A stretch of 53,453 nucleotides of DNA from an uncultured Bacteroidota bacterium. GTDB taxonomy: Bacteria; Bacteroidota; Bacteroidia; Flavobacteriales; UBA7312. The notes beneath the pieces are model-generated. The model saw nothing but the letters and a program-made list of their open reading frames with translations, ran no database searches and was not told the DNA's origin. The stretch is from the NCBI GenBank assembly GCA_902580855.1, contig CACHMF010000007.1, positions 1-53,453 on the forward strand, in the 5' to 3' direction. The translations under genes were made by a program, and so were the position numbers. Of this stretch, positions 8,666-18,556 are shown one piece after another (within the stretch, counting starts at the first letter, position 1; every line of letters starts with the position of its first letter).

Positions 8666-9940
8666 ATGAAAATAGCACACATTTACAAGCGAGATCAATC
8701 AAAGCAGCCATTTAAACTAGACAAGATTGCCAGCGCTATTTTACAAGCTATGATTTCTGTAGGAAAAGATGATGAAGAAGATGCAGTTCGTTTGGCTGCT
8801 AGTGTTCATGCAGAACTGCTAAATAGAAAGAATAAGTTTAAAAACTATCTCCCAAATATCGAAGAAATTCAAGATGTAGTAGAGCAAACGTTGATGAAGA
8901 ATGAGCATTTTGATGTAGCGAAAAGCTATATTCTTTACAGAGAAAAGCAAAATTCAAGAAGAAAGCGTAACATATTTGAAAAACGATTGAACCTGAAGCC
9001 ATACGAGTACCCAGAATTATACGAATACGTGCCAGCAATTAGACATTCCTATTGGATACATACAGAGTTCAACTTTACAAGTGATATTCAAGATTTTAAA
9101 ACTAAGCTAAATGATACAGAAAGAAGTGCTATCAAAAATACTATGTTAGCGATTTCGCAAATTGAAGTAGCCGTAAAAAGTTTTTGGGGAGATGTCTACC
9201 ACAGGATTCCAAAACCTGAAGTAGGTTCTGTAGGTGCAACATTTGCAGAGAGTGAGGTAAGGCATGCAGATGCGTACTCTCACTTACTAGAAATACTTGG
9301 GCTAAATGCTGAGTTTGAAGAGATCAAGAAGAATCCTGTAATAATGAAAAGAGTTCGTTATTTGCAAGCTGCTTTGGCAACTTCAAAAAGTGAAAAGAAT
9401 AAAGAATATGCTGAGTCGGTATTATTATTCTCTCTATTTATTGAACATGTTTCTTTGTTCTCTCAATTTCTTATCATCATGGCTTTTAACAAGCATAAAA
9501 ACATGTTGAAAGGTGTTTCGAATGTAGTAGAAGCGACATCTAAGGAAGAACAAATTCACGGAGACTTCGGCATTGATTTAATAAAGATTATCAAAGAAGA
9601 AAATCCAGATTGGTTCGACTTCATGTTCAATACAAAGATTCAACAAATGTGTAAAGATGCTTTTGAGGCAGAAAGTGCAATTATCGATTGGATTTTTGAA
9701 AATGGAGAAATTGATTTCTTACCGAAAAATGTTATTAATGAATTTATCAAAGACCGTTTTAACAAATCACTTGAAAGCATTGGCGTAGGAAGCGTATTCG
9801 CTGTTGATGCAGAACTGTTGAAAAAAACAGAATGGTTTGATGATGAAATTATTGGTACGAAGCACGGAGACTTCTTTGTGAAGCGTTCCATCAACTACAG
9901 CAAGAGAACGCAAAGCGTAACAGCAGACGATTTATTTTAA
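8666..9940 (+). CDS. nrdB: Ribonucleoside-diphosphate reductase beta subunit with N-terminal ATP-cone
   Basis: ATP-cone-like HIYKRDQSKQPFKLDKIASAILQAM then ferritin-like body: AESEVRHADAYSHLL, FIEHVSLFSQF, SKEEQIHGDFG; C-terminal DDLF. Confidence 0.93.
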   Translation: MKIAHIYKRDQSKQPFKLDKIASAILQAMISVGKDDEEDAVRLAASVHAELLNRKNKFKNYLPNIEEIQDVVEQTLMKNEHFDVAKSYILYREKQNSRRKRNIFEKRLNLKPYEYPELYEYVPAIRHSYWIHTEFNFTSDIQDFKTKLNDTERSAIKNTMLAISQIEVAVKSFWGDVYHRIPKPEVGSVGATFAESEVRHADAYSHLLEILGLNAEFEEIKKNPVIMKRVRYLQAALATSKSEKNKEYAESVLLFSLFIEHVSLFSQFLIIMAFNKHKNMLKGVSNVVEATSKEEQIHGDFGIDLIKIIKEENPDWFDFMFNTKIQQMCKDAFEAESAIIDWIFENGEIDFLPKNVINEFIKDRFNKSLESIGVGSVFAVDAELLKKTEWFDDEIIGTKHGDFFVKRSINYSKRTQSVTADDLF

Positions 9941-9975
9941 GAGATATAAAAAACCAAAACGAAACGATATAAATT

Positions 9976-11721
9976 ATGCAAAAAACAGCTGCCCCAGAAG
10001 ACCTTATAGAAGTAAAAGAAAGATTAGATGTAAAGAGCTCAGAAGACTCTTTTAAATGGCTTACAGAACATAGTAGAAATTTTTTAGCTTCAGGATACTT
10101 AGCACCTGGTGTGTCTGCTGAAGAAAGAATTCGTGAGATTGCAGAAAACGCAGAGAAGATTTTAGGAATTCCTGGCTATGCAGATAAGTTTGAACACTAT
10201 ATGTCTGAAGGGTTTTACTCTTTAGCTTCTCCGGTTTGGTCAAATTTTGGAAAAGAAAGGGGTTTGCCAATCAGTTGTTTTGGTTCTAATGTTGCAGATG
10301 ATATGGGGAATATCTTATATACCCAGTCGGAAGTTGGTATGATGTCGAAGTTAGGCGGCGGCACATCTGGTTATTTCGGAAATATTCGACATAGAGGTTC
10401 TGCAGTTAAAAATAACGGACAAGCATCTGGGGCAGTTCATATCATGCAATTATTTGAAACAATGGTAGATGTAGTAAGTCAAGGATCTGTTCGCAGAGGA
10501 AGATTTTCGCCTTACTTACCAGTAGAACATAGCGATATTGAAGAGTTCTTAGAAATTGGAACAGAAGGAAATCCAATACAAGAGTTAACACATGGCGTTA
10601 CTGTAACGGATGAGTGGATGGAGTCTATGATTGAAGGAGATCAGGAAAAGCGCGCTATATGGGCTAAGGTAATCCAAAGAAGAGGAGAAATTGGCTATCC
10701 ATATATTTTCTTCACAGACAAAGCTAATAATGGAGCACCTAAAGTATTTAAGGACAAAGGACATAAAATTGTTGCTAGTAACTTATGTACAGAAATCATG
10801 TTACCTTCTAACTCAGAGTGGTCATTTGTTTGTGTATTGTCATCGGTAAATGTATTACACTTCGATAAGTGGAAAGATACCGATGCAGTGGAAACAATGG
10901 TATTCTTCTTGGATGCGGTAATTACAGAGTTCTTAGAAAAATTAGAGCGTTATAGAGACTCAGATGATTTAGATGATCAGCAAACATTTATGTTCATGCA
11001 AAGAGCGTACAATTTTGCGAAAGATAATAGAGCACTAGGACTAGGTGTGTTAGGATGGCATTCATACTTACAATCCAAAATGTTACCATTCGATAGTCAA
11101 GAAGCATTTAATCTAAATAGCGATGTGTTTAAACACATTAAAGTAGCCTCTTACAGGGCCTCTACAGAGTTAGCAGATAAGTTTGGAGAGCCAAAAACAT
11201 TGGAAGGCTACGGTAGAAGAAATGCTACATTAAATGCGATTGCACCAACTACTTCATCAGCTTTCATTTTAGGACAGGTGTCTCAAGGTATTGAGCCTAT
11301 CTGGTCTAATATTTACGTAAAGGATATTGCTAAGGTGAAGACAACTATCAAGAATCCTTTCTTATTATCATTATTGGAAGAGAAAGGAATGAACACTCCA
11401 GAAGTATGGAAGAACATCAGAGATTATGATGGTTCTGTCCAGCACTTAGAATTTTTAACTGAAAATGAAAAAGAGGTATTTAAAACATACTCTGAAATTG
11501 ATCAGATGAGCATCATTTATCAAGCAGCAAACAGACAAAACCATATTGACCAAGGACAATCTTTGAATTTGATGGTACACCCCGATATGACTGCAAAGGA
11601 AATAAACAAGTTATATGTTACAGCTTGGAAGTTGGGTGTAAAATCACTTTACTATCAACACAGTATGAATGCTGCGCAAAAGTTCAAGCAGAATAAAGAA
11701 TGTACAAGCTGTGAAGGATAA
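9976..11721 (+). CDS. nrdA: Ribonucleoside-diphosphate reductase alpha subunit lacking an ATP-cone
   Basis: ISCFGSN, NLCTEIMLPSN, SLYYQHSMNAA, C-terminal ECTSCEG; only 581 aa, no N-terminal KRDG-type cone. Confidence 0.95.
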   Translation: MQKTAAPEDLIEVKERLDVKSSEDSFKWLTEHSRNFLASGYLAPGVSAEERIREIAENAEKILGIPGYADKFEHYMSEGFYSLASPVWSNFGKERGLPISCFGSNVADDMGNILYTQSEVGMMSKLGGGTSGYFGNIRHRGSAVKNNGQASGAVHIMQLFETMVDVVSQGSVRRGRFSPYLPVEHSDIEEFLEIGTEGNPIQELTHGVTVTDEWMESMIEGDQEKRAIWAKVIQRRGEIGYPYIFFTDKANNGAPKVFKDKGHKIVASNLCTEIMLPSNSEWSFVCVLSSVNVLHFDKWKDTDAVETMVFFLDAVITEFLEKLERYRDSDDLDDQQTFMFMQRAYNFAKDNRALGLGVLGWHSYLQSKMLPFDSQEAFNLNSDVFKHIKVASYRASTELADKFGEPKTLEGYGRRNATLNAIAPTTSSAFILGQVSQGIEPIWSNIYVKDIAKVKTTIKNPFLLSLLEEKGMNTPEVWKNIRDYDGSVQHLEFLTENEKEVFKTYSEIDQMSIIYQAANRQNHIDQGQSLNLMVHPDMTAKEINKLYVTAWKLGVKSLYYQHSMNAAQKFKQNKECTSCEG

Positions 11722-11740
11722 TTTCGCAACCAAACATAAT

Positions 11741-11775
11741 AAAATAAGCTCCGCTTAAAAAGCGGAGCTTATTTT
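11741..11775. terminator. Bidirectional terminator between nrdA and acyl-CoA dehydrogenase gene
   Basis: 16-bp perfect stem AAAATAAGCTCCGCTT-AAA-AAGCGGAGCTTATTTT between convergent genes. Confidence 0.93.
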
Positions 11776-11793
11776 TTATACTTAGTTCAGCTA

Positions 11794-12966
11794 TTATTTA
11801 AAAGCGTTTTCGCCTGTAATATCTAAACCTGTAATCAATAAATGAATATCGTGCGTCCCTTCGTAAGTAATTACTGACTCCAGGTTCATCATGTGACGCA
11901 TTATAGGATATTCTCCCGTAATTCCCATGCCGCCTAATATTTGGCGTGCTTCTCTAGTAATTTTTAAAGCCATGTCTACATTGTTACGCTTACACATTGA
12001 AATCTGAGCAGAAGTAGCCCTATCCTCATTACGCAACACACCCAAACGCCATGTAATAAATTGTGCTTTAGTGATTTCAGTAATCATTTCTGCCAATTTC
12101 TTCTGTTGTAATTGGAATCCTGCAATTGGTCTACCAAACTGCACTCGCTCTTTTGAGTAACGCAAAGCAGTATCGTAACAATCCATAGCTGCCCCGATAG
12201 CACCCCAAGCAATTCCGTAACGAGCAGAATCTAAACAACCAAGAGGTGCGCCTAAGCCATCTTTGTTAGGAAGAATATTATCTTTTGGAATCTTCACGTT
12301 GTCAAATACCAATTCTCCTGTAGCAGAAGCTCTTAAACTCCACTTGCCGTGTGTTTCTGGTGTGGTAAATCCTTCCATACCACGTTCAACAACTAGTCCT
12401 TTAATACGGCCTTCTTCGTTTTTGGCCCAAACAACAGCAATATCTGCAAATGGAGCGTTCGAAATCCACATTTTAGCTCCATTCAACAAGTAGTGGTCAC
12501 CCATGTCTTTGATATTCGTAACCATTCCTGCTGGGTTTGATCCGAAATCAGGTTCAGTCAATCCAAAACATCCTATATACTCACCAGAAGCTAATTTTGG
12601 TAAGTATTTTTGTCTTTGATCTTCATTACCATATTTCCAAATAGGATACATCACCAAAGAAGATTGAACCGAGGAAGTAGAGCGAATACCGCTATCTCCT
12701 CTTTCCAGTTCCTGCATGATTAAGCCGTAAGAAATTTGATCTAATCCAGCACCCCCATATTTAGCAGGGATGTAAGGCCCAAAGGCGCCAATCTCTGCCA
12801 AGCCATTTATAAGGTGTTTTGGAAACTCTGCCTTTTCGCAGGCATCTTCAATGATTGGTGAAACTTCACGCTTTACCCATTCTCGGGCTGCATCTCTCAC
12901 TAATTTATGCTCTTCCGTCAATAAGTCATCTAACTGAAAATAATCTGGTGCTTGAAACAAATCCAT
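11794..12966 (-). CDS. Acyl-CoA dehydrogenase, glutaryl-CoA dehydrogenase-like
   Basis: LTEPDFGSNPAGM...NGAKMWISNAPFADIAVVWA...YEGTHDIHLLITG. Confidence 0.9.
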   Translation of the reverse strand: MDLFQAPDYFQLDDLLTEEHKLVRDAAREWVKREVSPIIEDACEKAEFPKHLINGLAEIGAFGPYIPAKYGGAGLDQISYGLIMQELERGDSGIRSTSSVQSSLVMYPIWKYGNEDQRQKYLPKLASGEYIGCFGLTEPDFGSNPAGMVTNIKDMGDHYLLNGAKMWISNAPFADIAVVWAKNEEGRIKGLVVERGMEGFTTPETHGKWSLRASATGELVFDNVKIPKDNILPNKDGLGAPLGCLDSARYGIAWGAIGAAMDCYDTALRYSKERVQFGRPIAGFQLQQKKLAEMITEITKAQFITWRLGVLRNEDRATSAQISMCKRNNVDMALKITREARQILGGMGITGEYPIMRHMMNLESVITYEGTHDIHLLITGLDITGENAFK

Positions 12967-13042
12967 TTATATTGTTTTTAGTTTGGTACAAAATTATTGA
13001 ATAATTTAGGATAAAGAGGTAAATTGCAAAAAAATCAAGAGG

Positions 13043-13408
13043 GTGAATCAATTCGTAATAATAGCTGCTTTACTCATATTTGCAGTTTCAGCCTGTAAGG
13101 AAACTGAACCAACACCATTAGTTCAAGGTTCGTGTGACAATATCAACTATACTTTTTCGGACGTGCAATACATTTTTGAGAACAACTGTATAGGTTGTCA
13201 TGCTTATGGTGGAGAAGCTTTGGCTGCTGGAGATTTTTCATCTTACCAAGGGGTTGAGGCAGCATTAAATGCTGATCAATACACCTTTTTATCCCAAGTT
13301 CGTTGGGAAATGAGTGACTCAGATTACAATATGCCTCCAACTGAAAAAATGTCGAATGATGACGTTCAAAAATTAGAGTGTTGGATTGAAGCAGGTTATC
13401 CGCAATAA
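13043..13408 (+). CDS. Small lipoprotein with a single c-type heme motif
   Basis: Lipobox-like AVSAC; NNCIGCH (CxxCH); GTG start. Confidence 0.65.
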   Translation: MNQFVIIAALLIFAVSACKETEPTPLVQGSCDNINYTFSDVQYIFENNCIGCHAYGGEALAAGDFSSYQGVEAALNADQYTFLSQVRWEMSDSDYNMPPTEKMSNDDVQKLECWIEAGYPQ

Positions 13409-13411
13409 AAG

Positions 13412-14062
13412 GTGGCAGATTTAACATCGACACCACACGCCACATTGCACAACGAGTGGTTTTTTATCACTTGTGTTTTATTATTAGCAGCAGTTGCTTT
13501 TTTCCGTGTTCATTTTGGAAGAGGTCTTTTGTTAATTAGCCAAGCGGCATTTACACAGCGACACACCAATCAGTTTTTGCGTGAAACTAATAACTTAAAT
13601 GTTTCTCCTTATTTACTTCCTTTTTTTGTGCTTGTGTTTTCTTTATTTATTGCACATCCATCATGGGAAAAAACTAGTTGGTCTTTTTTTCTAATTCTAA
13701 AGTATACATTTTGGATTTCTTTGTTTTTGACATCGAAATACTTGTTAATTCGTTGGATAGGTCATCTTTTTCAGCAAGTGTATTTTTTTGAAGAAATCAT
13801 TTTTCTTACTTTTCTATTTGAAAAAGTGTCAGGACTAACCTTGTTTCCATTTTTAGTTTTATCTGTTTACGCTCCTTTTGATTCGAAAATATGCTTGCAA
13901 TTAGGGGTTTCTTTATTCATCTTTTTTTTACTTTTAAAATGGGTTCGTATGCTCTATTTGGGGTTTTTTAAGCGTTCCTTTTCTAAAACACATTTATTTA
14001 TATACCTTTGCATTCTCGAAATTTTACCATTAGTAGTCATTGTCAAATACTTTTTGTTGTAG
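13412..14062 (+). CDS. DUF4271 family multi-pass membrane protein
   Basis: Hydrophobic multi-TM protein directly upstream of a HemD-like gene, a typical Bacteroidota arrangement. Confidence 0.75.
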   Translation: MADLTSTPHATLHNEWFFITCVLLLAAVAFFRVHFGRGLLLISQAAFTQRHTNQFLRETNNLNVSPYLLPFFVLVFSLFIAHPSWEKTSWSFFLILKYTFWISLFLTSKYLLIRWIGHLFQQVYFFEEIIFLTFLFEKVSGLTLFPFLVLSVYAPFDSKICLQLGVSLFIFFLLLKWVRMLYLGFFKRSFSKTHLFIYLCILEILPLVVIVKYFLL

Positions 14063-14111
14063 CTGCGATTGGTATTTTTTTTAAGAATAATGACTTAAAA
14101 AAAGACGATAA

Positions 14112-14867
14112 GTGAAGGAGAATAAAGTGAAAACAATCCTGGTTTCTCAACCAAAACCAGAGTCCGACAAATCACCCTATTTCGATTTAGCCAAAAAATG
14201 TAAGGTTAAAATTGATTTCCGTCCTTTTATTCATGTAGAAGGTTTGACGGCAAAAGAATTTCGCCAACAGAAAATCAGCATCCTAAGTCATGACGCAGTA
14301 ATTTTTACTAGCAAAAATGCAATGGATCATTTTTTCCGTATGTGTGAAGCGACACGTATTACTGTACCAGAAGAGATGAAATACTTTTGTGTTTCTGAGG
14401 CGATTGCATATTATTTACAGAAATATATCATTTACCGAAAGCGTAAAGTTTTTATTGGTAAGCAAAAGATAGAAGATATGCTTTCTACTTTGAAGAAGCA
14501 TAAAGAGTGTAGCTTTTTATTGCCTTGTTCAGATATTTTGAAAGACAGTATTCCACAGTTCTTGAAAAACAATAATTTTAAGTTTACTAAAGCAGTTATG
14601 TACCGAACGGTATGTAGTGATTTGTCAGACTTAGAGAACGTGTTCTATGATGTTTTGGTGTTTTATAGCCCATCTGGAATAAAGAGTTTGTACCAAAACT
14701 TCCCAGAGTTTGAGCAGAATAATACACGTATTGCAGCTTTTGGTCCAACAACAGCTAAAGCAGTAGATAAAGCGGGTTTAGTATTAAATATTGGAGCGCC
14801 AAACCCAAATGCCCCGTCTATGACAATGGCTTTGGAACAATACATTAAAAAGGTAAATAAGCGATAA
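14112..14867 (+). CDS. hemD: Uroporphyrinogen-III synthase family protein
   Basis: MKENKVKTILVSQPKPESDKSPYFDLAKKCKVKIDFRPFI...HDAVIFTSKNAMDHFF...FYSPSGIKSLYQNF...AAFGPTTAKAV. Confidence 0.85.
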   Translation: MKENKVKTILVSQPKPESDKSPYFDLAKKCKVKIDFRPFIHVEGLTAKEFRQQKISILSHDAVIFTSKNAMDHFFRMCEATRITVPEEMKYFCVSEAIAYYLQKYIIYRKRKVFIGKQKIEDMLSTLKKHKECSFLLPCSDILKDSIPQFLKNNNFKFTKAVMYRTVCSDLSDLENVFYDVLVFYSPSGIKSLYQNFPEFEQNNTRIAAFGPTTAKAVDKAGLVLNIGAPNPNAPSMTMALEQYIKKVNKR

Positions 14868-14887
14868 TAATTTTTACAATATATTTC

Positions 14888-14917
14888 AAAAGGGGTGCAA
14901 GCATCCCTTTTTTTGTT
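14888..14917 (+). terminator. Terminator between hemD and rnpA
   Basis: AAAGGGGTGC-AA-GCATCCCTTT followed by TTTT. Confidence 0.7.
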
Positions 14918-14942
14918 TTCTAGAAATCCCTATTTTTACTTA

Positions 14943-15320
14943 ATGTCTAAGCACACTTTTGGTAAATCCCATCGTTTAAAGAGTAAGAAACAAATAGAAT
15001 GGCTTTTTGTTGAAGGTAATAGTTTTATCGAGTTTCCTTTGAGGGTGGTTTGGCTATGTACTGAAGCGACAGAATCATCTGTTCAAATAGCATTTAGTAT
15101 CTCTAAAAAGAGTTTACCAAAAGCGGTTCATCGAAATCATGTAAAGCGATTGCTAAGAGATTCATATAGACGTCAAAATCAAGCTTTAAAATCAATGGTT
15201 CATGAAAAAGGAAAACAGTTGCAAATGATGTTTATTTTTTTAGACAAACAACTTTGGAAATATCATGACTTGGATAATAAAATAAGCGTAACTTTAAAGC
15301 GTTTACAAGAGGAGTTATGA
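14943..15320 (+). CDS. rnpA: Ribonuclease P protein component
   Basis: [21 protein letters not shown]...[16 protein letters not shown]; start chosen at 14943. Confidence 0.93.
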   Translation: MSKHTFGKSHRLKSKKQIEWLFVEGNSFIEFPLRVVWLCTEATESSVQIAFSISKKSLPKAVHRNHVKRLLRDSYRRQNQALKSMVHEKGKQLQMMFIFLDKQLWKYHDLDNKISVTLKRLQEEL

Positions 15321-15538
15321 GTCGGTTGCTAGCATGGTTGTTCATTTTCCTTATCCGTATTTACAAATTAGTGATTTCACCTATGTTCCCCGCACGCTGT
15401 AGATATACGCCAACCTGTTCGGAATATGGCTTACATGCCATTCAAAAATACGGTCCGTTTAAAGGAGGTTGGCTTACATTAAAAAGGATAGGTTCTTGTC
15501 ACCCATGGGGTGGGCATGGACATGACCCTGTTCGATAA
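15317..15538 (+). CDS. yidD: Membrane protein insertion efficiency factor YidD
   Basis: [59 protein letters not shown]. Confidence 0.96.
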   Translation: MSRLLAWLFIFLIRIYKLVISPMFPARCRYTPTCSEYGLHAIQKYGPFKGGWLTLKRIGSCHPWGGHGHDPVR

Positions 15539-15554
15539 AAAAGAAATTGAAGTA

Positions 15555-17213
15555 ATGAAAAAGATAAAGAAATTAATATTGATTTTATCCGTTGTTTCTA
15601 CCTCCATCCTCTCGATGGGCTTTGTAGATAACTATTTCGAGATCTCTAAAAATCTAGACATTTTCACCACTCTTTACAGAGAGTTAAATGTCTTTTATGT
15701 AGATGAGACCGATCCAGGAGATTTAATGAAAAAGGCAATAGATTCTATGTTAGAATCATTGGATCCATATACATCATACATACCCGAATCAGAAATGGAA
15801 GATTTTCGTTTTATGACAACAGGTCAGTATGGAGGTATAGGTGCCATTATTTCCAAAAGAGAAGATTATGTAATCATTTCTGAGCCTTACGAAGGATTTC
15901 CTGCGCAAAAAGCTGGTTTGATAGCAGGAGATAAATTGATAGAGATAAACGGGAAATCTGTGAAAGGAAAATCTACTGAGGATGTTAGTAAAGTTTTAAA
16001 AGGTCAACCAAACACAACAGTAAATGTCGTGATAGAACGAGAGGGCGAAGAGAAACCTTTTGAGGTAGAGTTGAAAAGAGAAGAAGTAAAAGTTAAAAGT
16101 GTTCCTTTTTACACCATGTTGGAGGGTGAAATTGGATATATAAAAATGACCTCCTTTACTAGAAACGTAAGTAAAGAAGTGGCAGAAGCATACAAAGAGC
16201 TTACCAAAGACAAAGATATTAAAGGATTAGTTTTTGATTTAAGGGGAAATCCCGGGGGACTCCTAAATGAAGCGGTGAACACTACTAATTTATTTATAGA
16301 CAAAGATCTGGAAGTGGTAAGCACCAAGGGAAAGGTAAAAGATTGGGATAAGGTATATAAAACATTAAATCAGCCATTGGATAAGGACATTCCTTTAGTA
16401 GTTCTTATTAATAGTCGTTCTGCTTCTGCCTCTGAAATTGTTTCAGGAGCCATTCAGGACTTAGATAGAGGTGTAGTGATTGGTCAACGCTCGTTCGGAA
16501 AAGGATTAGTGCAACAAACAAGAAAACTGAGTTATAATTCTCAGTTAAAAGTTACGATTGCTAAATACTATATACCTAGTGGAAGATGTATCCAAGCATT
16601 GGACTACACAAGTAGAAATGATGATGGTAGTGTGGGTTCTATTCCAGATTCTTTGAAAACAGAATACAAAACATTAAATGGTCGTTCTGTTTGGGATGGA
16701 GGAGGGGTAAAACCCGATATATCACTAGAGCCTCGCAAGTATAGTAATATCCTAATAAGCATTATGTCGAAAAGACACATTTTTGATTTCGCTAACAAGT
16801 ATTATAGAGAGCATGAAACATTACCAAGCTCTTCGGTTTTTGAAGTAAATGATGAGCTGTATAACAACTTTATCACCTATTTAAGTGGCAAAGATTACGA
16901 ATACGAAACGCGTACTGAAAAAGCAATTGCCAAGTTGATAAAAGATGCTAATAAGGAAAAATACGTTTCCGATTTACAAGCAGAAATAGATGCGTTAGAA
17001 GCTAAAATGGAAGCTAGTAAGACTAATGATTTAGATCGCTTCAAAGAAGAAATTAGTGAAGTGATTGAAGGAGAAATAGTAACTCGTTATTACTTCCAAA
17101 ATGGTCGTATAGAATCATCACTTAAACATGATAACGAGGTGAATAAAGCTGTTGAGATCTTACAAAATAAGGAAGTGTATAACGAAATACTTAACGGCAC
17201 TTATCAGCAGTAA
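15555..17213 (+). CDS. S41 family C-terminal processing peptidase
   Basis: PDZ + INSRSASASEIVSGAIQDLDRGVVIGQRSFGKGLVQ; start chosen at MKKIKKL (15555). Confidence 0.92.
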   Translation: MKKIKKLILILSVVSTSILSMGFVDNYFEISKNLDIFTTLYRELNVFYVDETDPGDLMKKAIDSMLESLDPYTSYIPESEMEDFRFMTTGQYGGIGAIISKREDYVIISEPYEGFPAQKAGLIAGDKLIEINGKSVKGKSTEDVSKVLKGQPNTTVNVVIEREGEEKPFEVELKREEVKVKSVPFYTMLEGEIGYIKMTSFTRNVSKEVAEAYKELTKDKDIKGLVFDLRGNPGGLLNEAVNTTNLFIDKDLEVVSTKGKVKDWDKVYKTLNQPLDKDIPLVVLINSRSASASEIVSGAIQDLDRGVVIGQRSFGKGLVQQTRKLSYNSQLKVTIAKYYIPSGRCIQALDYTSRNDDGSVGSIPDSLKTEYKTLNGRSVWDGGGVKPDISLEPRKYSNILISIMSKRHIFDFANKYYREHETLPSSSVFEVNDELYNNFITYLSGKDYEYETRTEKAIAKLIKDANKEKYVSDLQAEIDALEAKMEASKTNDLDRFKEEISEVIEGEIVTRYYFQNGRIESSLKHDNEVNKAVEILQNKEVYNEILNGTYQQ

Positions 17214-18556
17214 TGCTCTCCCAAGAAATACATCAGAAAATTTACTTTTGGTCACTAGCCTATCTGTGTTTTTCAGTCCCGTTCATGAGTAAATTCCTCC
17301 CATTTACTATTGGGGTAGTGATTTTAATACTTAATTTTTTATTTGAAGGAAATCTTTTTTTAAGGCTAAAAAAAATAGTTCGCACCCCTTGGATTTTATT
17401 GTTTGTTATTTTCTATGTATTACATCTTATCAGTGCATTTTACAGCACTAATTTTTCCGAAGCAAATAGAGATTTATTTTTAAAATTACCTTTACTTATT
17501 GTTTCAATTACGTTTTCGTCTATTTCTTTAAGTAAATCCCAAAAACAGAGACTATACTCGATTTGGATTATAGCAGTAGTGTTAGTTGCTTGTATATTAA
17601 TTGGACGAGCGTATGTTAATTATTTTGACACAGGTTATGTCAGATTTTTATTTTACTCAGCATTAGCTGAAGGTAAGCATCCAGCTTATTTTTCTTTGTA
17701 CTGTTTAACTGCAATAATATTATTGTTTCAAGGCAAATTTGAAAAATGGAAAGTAATACCACTCATGCTTTTGGTGTTAATGGTGTTTTTGCTATCAAGC
17801 AGGATGCAAATATTAGTATTATTAGTTCTGGCTTTTGTAAAAGTTTGTCATGAATTTGCTCAAAGTAAAAAAGTGAGTACTGTAGTTATCTTAGCAATTA
17901 TTGGCATTATATCACTATTTCTAAGTGAAAATTTACGAAATAAAACTAGGCTTAATAATGCACAGAAGGAAATTAGACAACTTTTTTCTCAAAACTACAA
18001 GAACAGCACAAGAGGTGCTATTTGGGGTTTCGGTTTACAGACAATACTGGACTCTCCATGGATTGGACATGGAAATGGTGATGAGTTTGAAAAGCTGAAT
18101 CAAGCGATACAATCTAAAGTCCAATTGACAGATTCTGAAGTTATTGCGTTAGCGAATGTTACATTTCAAGACACTACGATAATGAAAAGATTGTATTCAA
18201 CAGCCGAAAGAAGAGGTTGGGATAAATCAGACCTGCATTTTCGTTACGCTAGATGGAAATTGATTAAAGAATTAAGTAGTCCGTACAACAAATTTTACAA
18301 GAATTTTTACAATTATCACAATCAATTTTTACAATCATGGGCTACATCAGGCATACTATGTTTATTGCTTTTGTTGGCAATCTTTTTTATATCCATCAAA
18401 ACAGGGGTTCAACAAAAAGACTTCGCTCTTTTAGCAATTGTATTTTTGATTGCTATGAGCTTTATGTCGGAAAGTATGTTAGAAAGGCAATATGGAGTGA
18501 TTTATTTTGCTTTGATTCTACCGATTATGATGCTGGAAAGTCGTAAATCCGTTTGA
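17213..18556 (+). CDS. O-antigen ligase/Wzy-like polytopic membrane protein
   Basis: Multi-TM with NSTRGAIWGFGLQTILDSPWIGHGNGD and YHNQFLQSWATSGILCLLLL. Confidence 0.8.
   Translation: MLSQEIHQKIYFWSLAYLCFSVPFMSKFLPFTIGVVILILNFLFEGNLFLRLKKIVRTPWILLFVIFYVLHLISAFYSTNFSEANRDLFLKLPLLIVSITFSSISLSKSQKQRLYSIWIIAVVLVACILIGRAYVNYFDTGYVRFLFYSALAEGKHPAYFSLYCLTAIILLFQGKFEKWKVIPLMLLVLMVFLLSSRMQILVLLVLAFVKVCHEFAQSKKVSTVVILAIIGIISLFLSENLRNKTRLNNAQKEIRQLFSQNYKNSTRGAIWGFGLQTILDSPWIGHGNGDEFEKLNQAIQSKVQLTDSEVIALANVTFQDTTIMKRLYSTAERRGWDKSDLHFRYARWKLIKELSSPYNKFYKNFYNYHNQFLQSWATSGILCLLLLLAIFFISIKTGVQQKDFALLAIVFLIAMSFMSESMLERQYGVIYFALILPIMMLESRKSV

Noticed and set aside
1633-17213. Two S41 peptidases as a possible recent duplication
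   Set aside because: The two proteins are clearly divergent and multiple CTPs are ordinary in Bacteroidota.
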